Assembly (NCBI GenBank): GCA_963720885.1
Contig: CAVRGW010000005.1
Coordinates: forward strand, 868,001-932,000
Direction: 5' to 3'
Length of the DNA stretch: 64,000 nt
Origin: DATLLN01 sp963720885
GTDB taxonomy: Bacteria; Actinomycetota; Thermoleophilia; Gaiellales; JAICJC01
The position numbers and the translations under genes were made by a program. The notes under the pieces are model-generated. The model saw nothing but the letters and a program-made list of their open reading frames with translations, was not told the origin of the DNA and ran no database searches. Positions 28,765 to 38,368 of this stretch are shown piece by piece; position 1 is the first letter of the stretch; each line of letters opens with the position of its first letter.

Positions 28765-29613
28765 CTAGTGGTCGGGGTGGATGGCTCCACCGATGTAGAG
28801 GGCTGAAAGTGCGGCGAAGATGTACGCCTGCAGGGCTGCGATCAGCGTCGCCTCGAGCAGGTAGAGGGCGATGCCCATCGGCCAGCCGATGATGTGCACG
28901 GCGAAGGCGGCGTTACCGAGCGAGGCCGCCATCAGGGCGCCCACGCCGAGGAACACGGCGATCACCAGGTGCCCGGCCAGCATGTTGAAGAAGAGCCGGA
29001 AGCTGAGCGAGACCAGGCGCACGAACTGCGACAGCACCTCGACGACGATCAGCAGCGGCAGGATCGGCTTCGGCGTCCCCGACGGCACCCAGCTCTTGAA
29101 GTAGCGGACGACGCCGTTGTAGCGGATGCCCTCGACGTGGGTTGCGACGAACGTGACCAGGGTCAGCGTCAGCGCCACCGAGAGGTTCGCCGAGGCTGCG
29201 TAGATCTGCAGCTTGGGGAAGTCGACGCCGGCGATCTCGACGCTCTCGCCGCTGAACGGCAGCGGGATGAACCCGACGACGTTCATCGCCCAGATGAACA
29301 CGAAGCAGGTGGCGACGTACGGGAACCAGATGCGCATGCCCTCCTCGGGCAGCCCCGCCTTCGCGATCTGCGTGTAGGCCGTGTCGTAGACCAGCTCGAT
29401 GAACGTCTGCGAGCGGCTGGGCTTGGCCCGCAGCCCGCGGCGGATGATCAGCAGCGGCACCAGGATCGCCACCGCGGCCGACAGCCACAGGTAGACGACG
29501 CCCTTGTTGATGTCGAGCCCCAGCGGCAGCTCGAGGTACGGGTGGTTGATGAAGTCGGTGAACTCCGCGACCGGGTCGAAGTTGGTCGAGCTCTCGAGGA
29601 ACGGGACGATCAC
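28765..29613 (-). CDS. atpB: ATP synthase Fo a subunit
   Basis: 282-residue stator channel protein with five to six membrane helices. The essential arginine lies in LSLSFRLFFNMLAGHLVIAVFLG, and ALQAYIFAALSALYIGGA closes the last helix. The GTG at 29613-29611 overlaps the stop of the upstream atpI-like gene as GTGA. Seven bases separate it from atpE. Confidence 0.94.
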   Translation of the reverse strand: MIVPFLESSTNFDPVAEFTDFINHPYLELPLGLDINKGVVYLWLSAAVAILVPLLIIRRGLRAKPSRSQTFIELVYDTAYTQIAKAGLPEEGMRIWFPYVATCFVFIWAMNVVGFIPLPFSGESVEIAGVDFPKLQIYAASANLSVALTLTLVTFVATHVEGIRYNGVVRYFKSWVPSGTPKPILPLLIVVEVLSQFVRLVSLSFRLFFNMLAGHLVIAVFLGVGALMAASLGNAAFAVHIIGWPMGIALYLLEATLIAALQAYIFAALSALYIGGAIHPDH

Positions 29614-30008
29614 GAGTTGGTGCCCCCGATCGAGGCGCTGAAGTTCTTGTGGGTGAGGATCCGCGTCCCGATGTCCAGGGTGACGAGCACCATGAACAGC
29701 AGCACCGAGCTGACCGCCAGGGTGGTGTCGTGGCGGGTGACCAGGAACAGGATCAGCATCCCGATCCATGGGCGCAGCAGCATGCTCGCGCCCATCACGC
29801 CGACGCCGCGAAGCGCGGTCATCTCGGCCGCGCGGCGCTCGATGCGCGCCTGCAGGTAGCGGTTGAGCGCCCACAGCGCCGTGGCGCAGAACCAGCCGGC
29901 CAGCGGCCAGCCCGCCAGCGCGAACACCGGCAGCGCCACCACCGCGACGACGGCGTCGAGGTTGTGGGCGAGAAGCTTGAGAAGCGAGGTTGAGGTCGGG
30001 GTGCTCAC
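29610..30008 (-). CDS. AtpI-like membrane protein
   Basis: 132 residues with about four hydrophobic segments (for example AVVAVVALPVFALAGWPLAGWF and GMLILFLVTR, LAVSSVLLFMVLVTLDIGTRIL). Position immediately upstream of atpB and GTGA overlaps at both ends fit the AtpI-type proteins that assist c-ring assembly. The sequence itself is poorly conserved, so the assignment rests mainly on context. Confidence 0.7.
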   Translation of the reverse strand: MSTPTSTSLLKLLAHNLDAVVAVVALPVFALAGWPLAGWFCATALWALNRYLQARIERRAAEMTALRGVGVMGASMLLRPWIGMLILFLVTRHDTTLAVSSVLLFMVLVTLDIGTRILTHKNFSASIGGTNS

Positions 30009-30199
30009 AGGTTCCGGTACTTGCGGTAGACGAGGTAGAAGCTCACGGGCACGCCGATCACGACACCGACGATCGCCCCGGCCGCCAGACTCCCGAACAG
30101 CCATCCGGCGCCGAGCCCGAGGCCCACGAACAGGATCAGAGCAGCCAGCAGGTACATCCCCGCCAGCCCCGCCGTCGCCGCCGGGCGCCTGTCCGTCAT
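30005..30199 (-). CDS. AtpZ/AtpI-like small membrane protein
   Basis: 64 residues with two predicted membrane helices separated by a glycine-rich turn (LLAALILFVGLGLGAGWLFGSLAAGAIVGVVIGVPVSFYLVY), the layout of AtpZ-like proteins that head many atp operons. ATG start 30199; stop overlaps the next gene's GTG. It is the first gene of the atp cluster, so the operon promoter should lie in the 136-nt gap before wecA's end. Confidence 0.7.
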   Translation of the reverse strand: MTDRRPAATAGLAGMYLLAALILFVGLGLGAGWLFGSLAAGAIVGVVIGVPVSFYLVYRKYRNL

Positions 30200-30335
30200 G
30201 TGGGTCTCACACTCGTCGCCGGCCGCCGGCCGGGCCGCCGTAGTATGCCAGAACTCGGGACTATGTGACAACCACGAAGTCGCGACCGATGTCCCTCAAA
30301 CCCGCTTTCCGTGGCGAAAAGGGAGAAACCAGCGG

Positions 30336-31463
30336 TCAGGCGGCCCGCCCGCTTTGTGGCATGTCGTCGGTATCCCGGCGGAACGGCCGCAGGGCGCGCA
30401 TGCGGCGAAGCTTGATGATCTCCAGCAGCAGCACCACGTAGACGGACGAGATCAGGGCCATGACGCCGAACCCGCCGAGCACGAGCACCGACACCGGGTC
30501 CCAGCCGTCCTCGTGGCTGGGCACGAAGCGGACGGCCAGCGCGAACGCGGACAGCGATACGCACCACGCGTAGACGTACAGCGCGGCCCGCCGCTGGCTG
30601 AACCCGATGTTCGCGAAGCGGTGGTGGAAGTGCGAGCGGTCGGCCTCGTAGATCGGCCGGCCGTACTTCAGGCGCTTGGCGATCACGAACGACGTATCGA
30701 GGATCGGCAGCGCCAGGATCACCAGCGGCAGCACCAGCGAGACGGCAGCCGCGGTCTTCAGCACGCCCTGGATCGCCATCGCGGCCAGCAGGTAGCCGAG
30801 CATCAACGCACCGGCGTCGCCCATGAAGATGGTGGCCGGGTGGAAGTTGTACCGGAGGAAGCCCAGGGTCGCCCCGGCGACGATGGCGCAGATGGCGGCG
30901 GCGTCCTCGCGGCCCAGCGACGCTGCCAGCACGGCAAACGTCAGCGCGGCGATACCGCAGAAGCCGGCGGCCAGTCCGTCCATGCCGTCGATGAAGTTGA
31001 CGATGTTGGCAATGGCGACGATCCAGACGATCGTCACCGGGTACTGCCACCATCCGAGGTCGAACACGCCGAGCACCGGCAGCGTGACGTGGTCGATGGT
31101 GATGCCCAGGAACGCGGGGATCGACGCGATCGCCATCATCCCGCCGAGCTTCACACCCGGGTGCAGCGGGTGGATGTCGTCCAGCGCGCCGAGCATCGCC
31201 ATCAGCGCGGCGCCGGCGATGATTCCCCAGAAGCCGTGGTCGTTGCCCAGAGCGGCAGCGGGGATGGCGATGGCGGCGAAGATGGCAAGCCCGCCGAGCA
31301 GCGGCGTCGGCCGGGCGTGGAGCCGGCGCTCCTCGGTGGGCGTGTCGACGATCCCCGCCCTCCAGGCGGCCTGGGAAACGACCGGCGTCAGCAGCACGGC
31401 CAGCAGGAACGCGACCAGGAAGCCGACGGCAGCGGCCTGTTGGTCAAGCAGCGAGCCGTCCAT
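30336..31463 (-). CDS. Undecaprenyl-phosphate glycosyl-1-phosphate transferase (WecA/TagO family)
   Basis: A 375-residue polytopic enzyme that loads a sugar 1-phosphate, usually GlcNAc, onto undecaprenyl phosphate, the first step of wall teichoic acid, arabinogalactan or similar polymers. About eleven hydrophobic segments are seen. Catalytic motifs are intact: LGALDDIHPLHPGVKL, NFIDGMDGLAAG, FMGDAGALMLGYLLA and the HFHHR loop. ATG start 31463. A WecA homologue just upstream of atp genes is a common actinobacterial arrangement. It may supply lipid-linked polymer to the LCP protein at 7-9 kb. Confidence 0.92.
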   Translation of the reverse strand: MDGSLLDQQAAAVGFLVAFLLAVLLTPVVSQAAWRAGIVDTPTEERRLHARPTPLLGGLAIFAAIAIPAAALGNDHGFWGIIAGAALMAMLGALDDIHPLHPGVKLGGMMAIASIPAFLGITIDHVTLPVLGVFDLGWWQYPVTIVWIVAIANIVNFIDGMDGLAAGFCGIAALTFAVLAASLGREDAAAICAIVAGATLGFLRYNFHPATIFMGDAGALMLGYLLAAMAIQGVLKTAAAVSLVLPLVILALPILDTSFVIAKRLKYGRPIYEADRSHFHHRFANIGFSQRRAALYVYAWCVSLSAFALAVRFVPSHEDGWDPVSVLVLGGFGVMALISSVYVVLLLEIIKLRRMRALRPFRRDTDDMPQSGRAA

Positions 31464-31597
31464 CGGTACAGCCTACTTCGCCGCGGAGGTGCGGATTCCC
31501 ACAAGGTCGTTCAGCGCGGGTTAACAGAGTGGCGCTGCCTGTGCAGGCTCGGTACTCTGATCTCCACTGAATCAGTTGACAATAGGGAGTTGGCCAC

Positions 31598-31741
31598 ATG
31601 TACCACCTGATCCTCCAGGCAACGAAGCCGCCGCGTCCACACGAGCGAGAGACCGAGCGCCAGCACTTCGAGCGGATGGCGCGCGAGGCGCGCAAGTCGC
31701 AGCGGCGCATCCTTTCCCGCCGGCGCAAGCCGGCTGCGTGA
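31598..31741 (+). CDS. Small basic hypothetical protein (47 aa)
   Basis: The reading frame MYHLILQATKPPRPHERETE... is followed by a strongly basic Arg/Lys-rich half and ends at a TGA inside a REP-like hairpin. AGGGAG at 31583-31588 stands nine bases before the ATG, a usable ribosome site. It is too short to place in a family. It runs divergently from wecA and convergently toward upp. The amino acid bias and ribosome site support translation, but chance cannot be excluded. Confidence 0.5.
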   Translation: MYHLILQATKPPRPHERETERQHFERMAREARKSQRRILSRRRKPAA

Positions 31742-31770
31742 AACAACGGGGTCAGACCCCTTTGTTTCAC
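31738..31770. repeat. REP-like palindrome (copy B2)
   Basis: 33 nt, same layout as the copy at 2264-2296: arms GTGAAACAA/TTTGTTTCAC-type, one C/T mismatch, GGGGTC-A-GACCCC centre. It overlaps the stop codon of the 47-aa frame and is directly abutted by a further copy. Confidence 0.88.
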
Positions 31771-31811
31771 CGCCACGCAACAACGGGGTCAGACCCCTTT
31801 GTTGCGTGGCG
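31771..31811. repeat. REP-like palindrome (copy B3), tandem with B2
   Basis: 41 nt: 13-bp outer arms CGCCACGCAACAA/TTGTTGCGTGGCG, C/T mismatch, GGGGTC-A-GACCCC centre. The two copies stand head to tail with no spacer, between the small basic gene and the convergent upp stop, where they may also act as a bidirectional transcription barrier. Confidence 0.88.
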
Positions 31812-31817
31812 TCCGGG

Positions 31818-32448
31818 TCACCTGGTGCCGTAGAGCCGGTCGCCCGCGTCGCCCAGCCCGGGCATGATGAATCCGCGCTCGTTGATGGCGCGGTCGAGGG
31901 CCGCGGTGTAGACCTCGGCCTCGGGCACCTCCGCTCCGAACCGGGCAACACCTTCCGGCGCGGCGACGATCGAGAGCAGCCGGATCCGGCGAGCGCCGGC
32001 GTCAGCGCAGAGCCGCCCCGCGGCGGAGGCGGTGCCGCCCGTCGCCAGCATCGGGTCGAGCAGCAACACGTCGCGCTGCCCGAGGTCGCCGGGCAGCTTG
32101 CGGTAGTACTCGACAGGCTCCAGCGTCTGCTCGTCCCGGTAGAGGCCGACGAATCCCACGCGGGCAACGGGGATCAGGTCGAGCACCGCGTCCAGCATCC
32201 CCACCCCCGCCCGCATCACGGCGACCACGCCCAGCTTCTTGCCCGATACCTGCGCGCCGTGTCGTGCGCTCCAGCGGTGTCTCCACCTCGACCGGCTCGA
32301 GCTCCAGGTCGCGCGTCGCCTCGTAGCAGAGGAACGCGGCGATCTCGCCCATCAGCAGCCGGAAGTCGCGGGTGGTCGTCGTCCGGTCGCGCAACAGGGT
32401 GAGCTTGTGCTGGACGAGCGGGTGGTCGACCAGGTGAAGCTCAGGCAC
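31818..32448 (-). CDS. upp: Uracil phosphoribosyltransferase (one frame break)
   Basis: Salvages uracil to UMP using PRPP. The N-terminal frame reads VPELHLVDHPLVQHKLTLLRD...ETPLERTT and the second frame KKLGVVAVMRAGVGMLDAVLDLIPVARVGFVGLYRDE, then the PRPP loop LLLDPMLATGGTAS and a C-terminal GLGDAGDRLYGT. An extra base near 32255-32262 (GCGCGCC context) splits them; repair gives about 209 residues. GTG start at 32448 overlaps the glyA stop by 8 nt. Confidence 0.93.
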
Positions 32449-33740
32449 CGGGCACGGCGGGGTAGCCGTTGACCAGGTGGGCGTAGAGCGGCCGGCCGGC
32501 CAGCAGCTCGCCGGTGCGGCGGCGAAGCGCCGGGAGGTCTGCCGCCGGGTCGAGCGTCTCCAGGATGATCGACCCGACCTCGCGCATGTCGTCCTCGTCG
32601 AAGCCGCGCATCGTCGCGGCCGGCGTGCCGACGCGCACGCCGGAGGCGATCGTCGGCGGCCGCTCGTCGAACGGCACCGTGTTGCGGTTGACGGTGATCG
32701 CCACCTCGTGCAGGCGCTCCTCGGCATCCTTGCCCGACCACTGCGTGCTCCGCAGGTCCATCTGCAGCAGATGGATGTCGGTGCCGCCGGTGACCAGGTC
32801 GATGCCGCCGTCCATCAGCGTGCGGGCCAGCGCCGCGGCGTTGTCCACGATCTGCTGCTGATAGGCGCGGAAGGCGTCGCTCGCGGCCAGCTTGAAGCAC
32901 ACGGCCTTGGCCGCGACCACGTGGCAGAGCGGGCCGCCCTGGAGGCCCGGGAACACCGCCTTGTCGATCGCCGTCGCGTGATCGGCCCGGCAGAGCACCA
33001 TCCCCGACCGGGGGCCGGCGAGCGTCTTGTGCGTGGTCGAGGTGACGACGTCGGCATGCTCGACCGGATTCGGGTGAAGCCCGGCGGCGACCAGCCCGGC
33101 GAAGTGCGCCATATCGACCATCAGCAACGCGCCGACCTCGTCGGCGATCGCGCGGAACTGGGCGGCGTCGATCACCCGCGGGTACGCCGACGCACCCGCG
33201 ACGATCAGCTTGGGCCGCACCTCATGCGCCAGCCTCCGCACCTCGTCGAAGTCGATCCGCTGGTCCTCGCGGCGCACGCCGTACATGTGGACGGCGTAGT
33301 TGCGGCCGGAGAAGTTGACCTTCAGCCCGTGCGTCAGGTGCCCGCCGTGGTCGAGGCGCAGGCCGAGCACCGGGTCGCCGTGCTCGAGCAGGGCGAAGTA
33401 GGCGGCCTGGTTGGCCGGGCGCGCCGGCGTGGGGCTGGACGTTGGCGTGATCGGCGCCGAACAGCTCCTTCGCGCGGTCGATCGCGAGCTGCTCGACCTC
33501 GTCCACCCACTCGCAGCCGCCGTAGTAGCGGCGGCCCGGGTAGCCCTCGGCGTACTTGTTGGTGAGCACCGAGCCGACCGCCTGCAGCACGGCGGGCCAG
33601 GTGAAGTTCTCGGAGGCGATCAGCTCCAGCTGGTCGCGTTGGCGGCCCAGCTCCTTGTCGACCAGGCCCGCGACCGCCGGGTCGATTTCGGCCAGGCCGG
33701 CTGCCTGGTAGGACTGCCACGTCTGCTCGGCTACGGCCAC
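32441..33740 (-). CDS. glyA: Serine hydroxymethyltransferase (one frame break)
   Basis: Converts serine and tetrahydrofolate to glycine and methylene-THF. The N-terminal frame has LELIASENFTWPAVLQAVGSVLTNKYAEGYPGRRYYGGCEWVDEVE; the other frame continues from about DPVLGLRLDHGGHLTHGLKVNFSGR with the PLP lysine in TSTTHKTLAGPRSG and VTGGTDIHLLQMDL. One extra G in GGG at 33417-33419 explains the break. Repaired length is about 432, slightly longer than the E. coli enzyme. GTG start 33740 has GAGGAG seven bases upstream. Confidence 0.94.
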
Positions 33741-33790
33741 GGTGCTGCTCCTCGTCGGTCGCTGGAGGGATCTTCGATGCTACCTGGCGA

Positions 33791-34558
33791 TCACGGGTGC
33801 TGCGACACCGCGAGCACGTTGCCGTCGGGGTCGCGGAACCAGGCCACCCGGACGCCGCCCGGCGCCGTCCACACGCCCAGCGAGTCCTGCTCCATTCCGT
33901 CGAAGCGCGCGAACTCGACCCCGCGGCCCATCAGCTCCTCCACGGCGGCGCCGATGTCGGGCACGCGCCAGCCGAGCACGGTGTACGGCGCCGCGACGAC
34001 CTCGCGCGCGGTTGTCACCCGCAGCTGCGTCCCGCCGGCGTCGAACACGGTCGCGAACGGCGTCTGCTCGACCAGCGGCAGCGCGAGCGTCTCCTCGTAG
34101 AACCCGCGCGACCGCTCCGCGTCGATCGTCGCCACGAACGCGACCAGCTCGCAAGCGCCCAGCAGCCCGCCCGGGCGGTACGGCTCGACCGGCAGCCCGG
34201 CCGCCGCCCAGGCCTCGAACCCACCGGCCAGGTCGGTGGCGCGCTCGACGCCCAGCCGCAGGAGCGTCTCGGCCGCAAGCGTCGACGAGTACCCCTGCTG
34301 GCACATGACGATCACCTCGCCGGTGGCGGCGGCGATCCGCGGATCCTGGTAGCCGGAGGCCGGATCGACCCGCCACTCCAGCACGTTTCGGTGGATGCGG
34401 ATCGCGCCCGGGACGAGCCCGCCTGCGACGCGCTGCTCGTGGCTGCGCGTGTCGATCAGCACCGCGCCGAGCTGCATCGCCCGCTGTGCCTCCGCCGGCT
34501 GGAGCTGGCGGTAGCGCGACCGGGCGTCGGCCAGCAGATCGTCGAGCGGCGGCGTCAT
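33791..34558 (-). CDS. Rhodanese-like / glyoxalase (VOC) domain fusion protein
   Basis: 255 residues. The first half is a rhodanese domain: AVLIDTRSHEQR at about 32-43 and a C-Q-Q-G-Y-S-S active-site loop near residue 88, with the sulphur-acceptor cysteine kept. The second half, from about residue 130, is a vicinal-oxygen-chelate (glyoxalase/bleomycin resistance) domain, ELVAFVATIDAERSRGFYEETLALPL ... GVWTAPGGVRVAWFRDPDGNVLAV. ATG start 34558 overlaps the tsaC stop as ATGA. A role in thiol or electrophile detoxification is possible, but no substrate is indicated. Confidence 0.82.
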   Translation of the reverse strand: MTPPLDDLLADARSRYRQLQPAEAQRAMQLGAVLIDTRSHEQRVAGGLVPGAIRIHRNVLEWRVDPASGYQDPRIAAATGEVIVMCQQGYSSTLAAETLLRLGVERATDLAGGFEAWAAAGLPVEPYRPGGLLGACELVAFVATIDAERSRGFYEETLALPLVEQTPFATVFDAGGTQLRVTTAREVVAAPYTVLGWRVPDIGAAVEELMGRGVEFARFDGMEQDSLGVWTAPGGVRVAWFRDPDGNVLAVSQHP

Positions 34559-35156
34559 GACTGCAATCGTATGACGGACTGGAGCACGCGATCGACGCCG
34601 GGCCCGTCCCGCAGCACGACGGGCTCCGCGCCGGTCACGTCGATCACGGACGATGCCGCGCCCGGCAGGTCGCCGCCGTCGACGACCACGGCCGCCCGGG
34701 TGGTCAGCTCGCCGGGCACGTCCTCCAGTCGCCCCGGCGCCGGCCCGCCGCGCAGGTTCGCGCTGGTGATCAGCAGGCCGCCGACGGCGTCCGCCAGCGG
34801 GCAACACCGGGCGCCAGCAGCGGCACCCGTACGCCGATCCGATCCGGCGCATCGCCGCAGAGGTGCGGGAAGCGACCGCCGGGGTTCTCGACCACCAGCG
34901 TCACCGGTCCAGGCAACACGACGCGGCAGAGTCCCGCCGTGCGGGCCGACAGCTCGGGCAGCAGGCCAAGCAGCCCGTCGACCGAGCCGGCCATGATCGC
35001 CGTCGGCTGGCCGGCCGGCCGTTCCTTCAGCGCGTAGAGCTCCGCGCACGCATCCGGCAGCCCGGCCGCGCAGGCGATGCCGTACACCGTGTCCGTGGGC
35101 AGCACGGCGAGCGCGCCGCTCCGCAGCCGCTCGGCGGCGTCCGAGCTCAGCCCCAC
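34555..35156 (-). CDS. tsaC: L-threonylcarbamoyladenylate synthase (one frame break)
   Basis: Makes the activated intermediate for t6A tRNA modification. The YrdC/Sua5 core is seen in ALAVLPTDTVYGIACAA and LYALKERPAGQPTAIM, then VLPGPVTLVVENPG and IGVRVPLLAPG. The rest (PLADAVGGLLITSANLRGG) is in another frame; a missing base near 34799-34801 would restore it to about 200 residues. The likely GTG start (35156) overlaps the prmC stop by 10 nt. prmC-tsaC adjacency is common in actinobacteria. Confidence 0.9.
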
Positions 35157-35983
35157 CGCGCCGACACCACGCGCTCGATCCCGGCCAGGTCGCGGGCGAC
35201 GTCCGCCGCGCCATAGCCGAGACGGTCGAGCTCGGCGACCAACCATGCCGCCTGTCCCGCGCCGCACTCCAGCACCAGCCATCCGCCCTCGACCAGGTGC
35301 TCGCGCGCATCGGGCAGCAGCCGCCGGTAGGCATCGAGGCCGTCCCCGGCGACCGTTGCCAGGCGAGGCTCGTGCATGGCGACCTCCGGCTCCAGGCCCT
35401 CGATCTCCAGCTCCGACACGTAGGGCGGGTTGGAGGCGATCAGGTTGAACCGGCGGTCGCCCAGGCCGTCCAGCAGGTCACCCTGGAGCATCTCGACCGC
35501 GAGGCCGAGCGCGACCGCGTTCGCCCAGGCGACGTCGAGCGCCGCCGGCGAGACGTCGGTCGCCGTGACCCGGGCCGCCGGAAGCTCCGAGGCGATCGCC
35601 AGCGCGATCGCGCCCGACCCCGTGCCCACGTCCAGCACCGCCGGCTCCGCCACGTCGCGCGAGCAGCTCGAGGCAGCGGTCAACGACCAGCTCGGTCTCC
35701 GGGCGCGGCACCAGCACGCAGCTGTCCACCTTCAGGTCGAGATGGCGGAACCCGCGCGTGCCGACGATGTAGGCGACCGGCTCGCGGTCGCCGCGGCGGC
35801 GGACGAGCTCCCGGCAGACGTCCAGCTCCGCCTCCGTCATCGGCCGGTCGTGACCCGTGTACAGCTCGATCCGGGACACGCCCAGCCCGTGGGCGAGCAG
35901 CAGCTCGGCGTCCAGGCGAGCGGTCGGGCTGCCCCTGTCCTCGAGGTACTGCGTCGACCGCCGCAGCACCTCGGCCAGCGCGA

Positions 35984-35987
<4 letters not shown>
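35147..35987 (-). CDS. prmC: Release factor glutamine methyltransferase (one frame break)
   Basis: Methylates the GGQ glutamine of release factors. The N-terminal helical domain is in one frame (AEVLRRSTQYLEDRGSPTARLDAELLLAHGL...VLVPRPETELVVDRCLELL). The SAM domain is in the other (AVLDVGTGSGAIALAIA) with the catalytic N-P-P-Y in ASNPPYVSELE. The break is in a GCGCGC-like run at 35655-35661. Repaired length is about 280. GTG start 35987 overlaps the prfA stop as GTGA, pairing the enzyme with its substrate. Confidence 0.92.
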
Positions 35988-37051
<1,064 letters not shown>

Positions 37052-37074
37052 GCCGCACGCAGTGTGCCAGACGG

Positions 37075-37995
37075 CTACGCCATGACTTCGACGCGCGCGC
37101 GGCCGCGCTCGTGCTCGGCGCGCTGCTCGGCGGCGAGCACGTCCTTCAGCGCGTTGATCGAGACCTCGAGCTGGTCGAGCGTCGGCTCGCGGGTCGTCAG
37201 CCGCTGCAGCCACAGGCCGGGCGCCAGCGCCGTGCGCACGATCGAGTTGTTGGGTGCTTGCCGCCGAACCGGATCAGCTCGTAGGCGAGGCCGGCGATCA
37301 CCGGCAGCAGCAGCACGCGCGAGGCGATCAGCACAGGCCAGTCGGGCCGACCGACGGCGGCGAACACGAACACGGCGATCACCATCACCCACAGCAGGAA
37401 CGCGGTGCCGCAGCGCAGGTGGATCTTCGAGTAGCCCTGCACGGTCTCCGGCGTCAGCGTCGGCGCCGTCCTCGTAGGCGTTGATCGCCTTGTGCTCGGC
37501 GGCGTGGTACTGGAACACGCGGCGCAGATCGGGGATCAGCGAGATCAGCGCCAGGTAGCCGATCAGCAGCCCGACCCGGATCGCGCCTTCGACGATCACG
37601 AACCAGCCCGTCGAGTCGATCCCGATGAAGTCGGTGATCAGCGCCGGCGACACCTTGAACACGATCACCGTGAATCCGATGGCGACCGCGAACGCAAAGA
37701 TCAGCTGGCCGCGGGTCAGTTCCGCGGTCGGCGCCTCGCCGGTGGCGTCGCCGTCGTCCACCGCGGCGTAATGGGCGGAGATGGCCAGCGCGCGGAACCC
37801 GATCACCAGCGACTCGCCGAGCGCGACGATGCCGCGGATCACGGGCAGGCGAAGCCACCGCCGGCGGGCGGCGACGCTGGTCACCGGCTGCGACACCGTC
37901 TCGACCTCGCCGTCGGCGCGGCGCACCGACACCGACCACGAGGACGGGGTGCGCATCATCACGCCTTCCAGGACGGCCTGGCCGCCGACGTTCAT
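37075..37995 (-). CDS. DUF1385 family membrane protein (two compensating frame breaks)
   Basis: 306 residues. It opens with the family hallmark NVGGQAVLEGVMMRTPSSW and has about four membrane segments. The AEHKAINAYEDG motif is followed by a shifted stretch: the expected GYSKIHLRCGTAFLLWVMVIAVFVFAAVG... ELIRFGGKH is in another frame, bounded by breaks at about 37458-37466 and 37252-37255. The original frame resumes at NNSIVRTALAPGLWLQRLTTREPT. Function of the family is unknown; it is often encoded by rpmE-prfA, as here. Confidence 0.85.
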   Translation of the reverse strand: MNVGGQAVLEGVMMRTPSSWSVSVRRADGEVETVSQPVTSVAARRRWLRLPVIRGIVALGESLVIGFRALAISAHYAAVDDGDATGEAPTAELTRGQLIFAFAVAIGFTVIVFKVSPALITDFIGIDSTGWFVIVEGAIRVGLLIGYLALISLIPDLRRVFQYHAAEHKAINAYEDGADADAGDRAGLLEDPPALRHRVPAVGDGDRRVRVRRRRSARLACADRLARAAAAGDRRPRLRADPVRRQAPNNSIVRTALAPGLWLQRLTTREPTLDQLEVSINALKDVLAAEQRAEHERGRARVEVMA

Positions 37996-38070
37996 TGGAT
38001 CACCACCATCGGAATCATGGTCGGCAGGATCGCCCGGCGCAATGAGCGCCGCGTGAGAATCCGGTCGCCG

Positions 38071-38283
38071 CTAGGAGCCGGAGCCGGCACGCGCCTGGCG
38101 CCGCCGGAACCGCTCGACACGGCCGCCCGTGTCGACCAGCTTCTGCTTGCCGGTGTAGAACGGATGGCAGTCCGAGCAGAGCTCGACGTGCATCTCGGGC
38201 TTGGTCGACCGGGTGATGAAATCGTTGCCGCAAGAACAGTGGACGTGGGAGACCACGTATGCGGGATGAATGTCTGGCTTCAT
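38071..38283 (-). CDS. rpmE: 50S ribosomal protein L31
   Basis: 70 residues with the zinc-binding cysteines of the C+ form (HCSCGN and CSDCHPFYTGKQK). The start MKPDIHPAYV is canonical; ATG at 38283. The tail is basic. It opens the minus-strand block that continues through the DUF1385 gene, prfA and prmC, a standard order in Gram-positives. Confidence 0.96.
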   Translation of the reverse strand: MKPDIHPAYVVSHVHCSCGNDFITRSTKPEMHVELCSDCHPFYTGKQKLVDTGGRVERFRRRQARAGSGS

Positions 38284-38368
38284 GGTGATTTCAGCGTAGC
38301 AGGGCGAGCAAACCGGCACCGCGCCTCTCGCGACGCGGCTCCCGGGTCGGCGGCTAGGATCGTCCGTC

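Noticed and set aside
31576..31581. Perfect TTGACA as a -35 element before the 47-aa gene.
   Set aside because: The matching -10 position would fall over the start codon and is a poor match (3 of 6), so it is probably chance.
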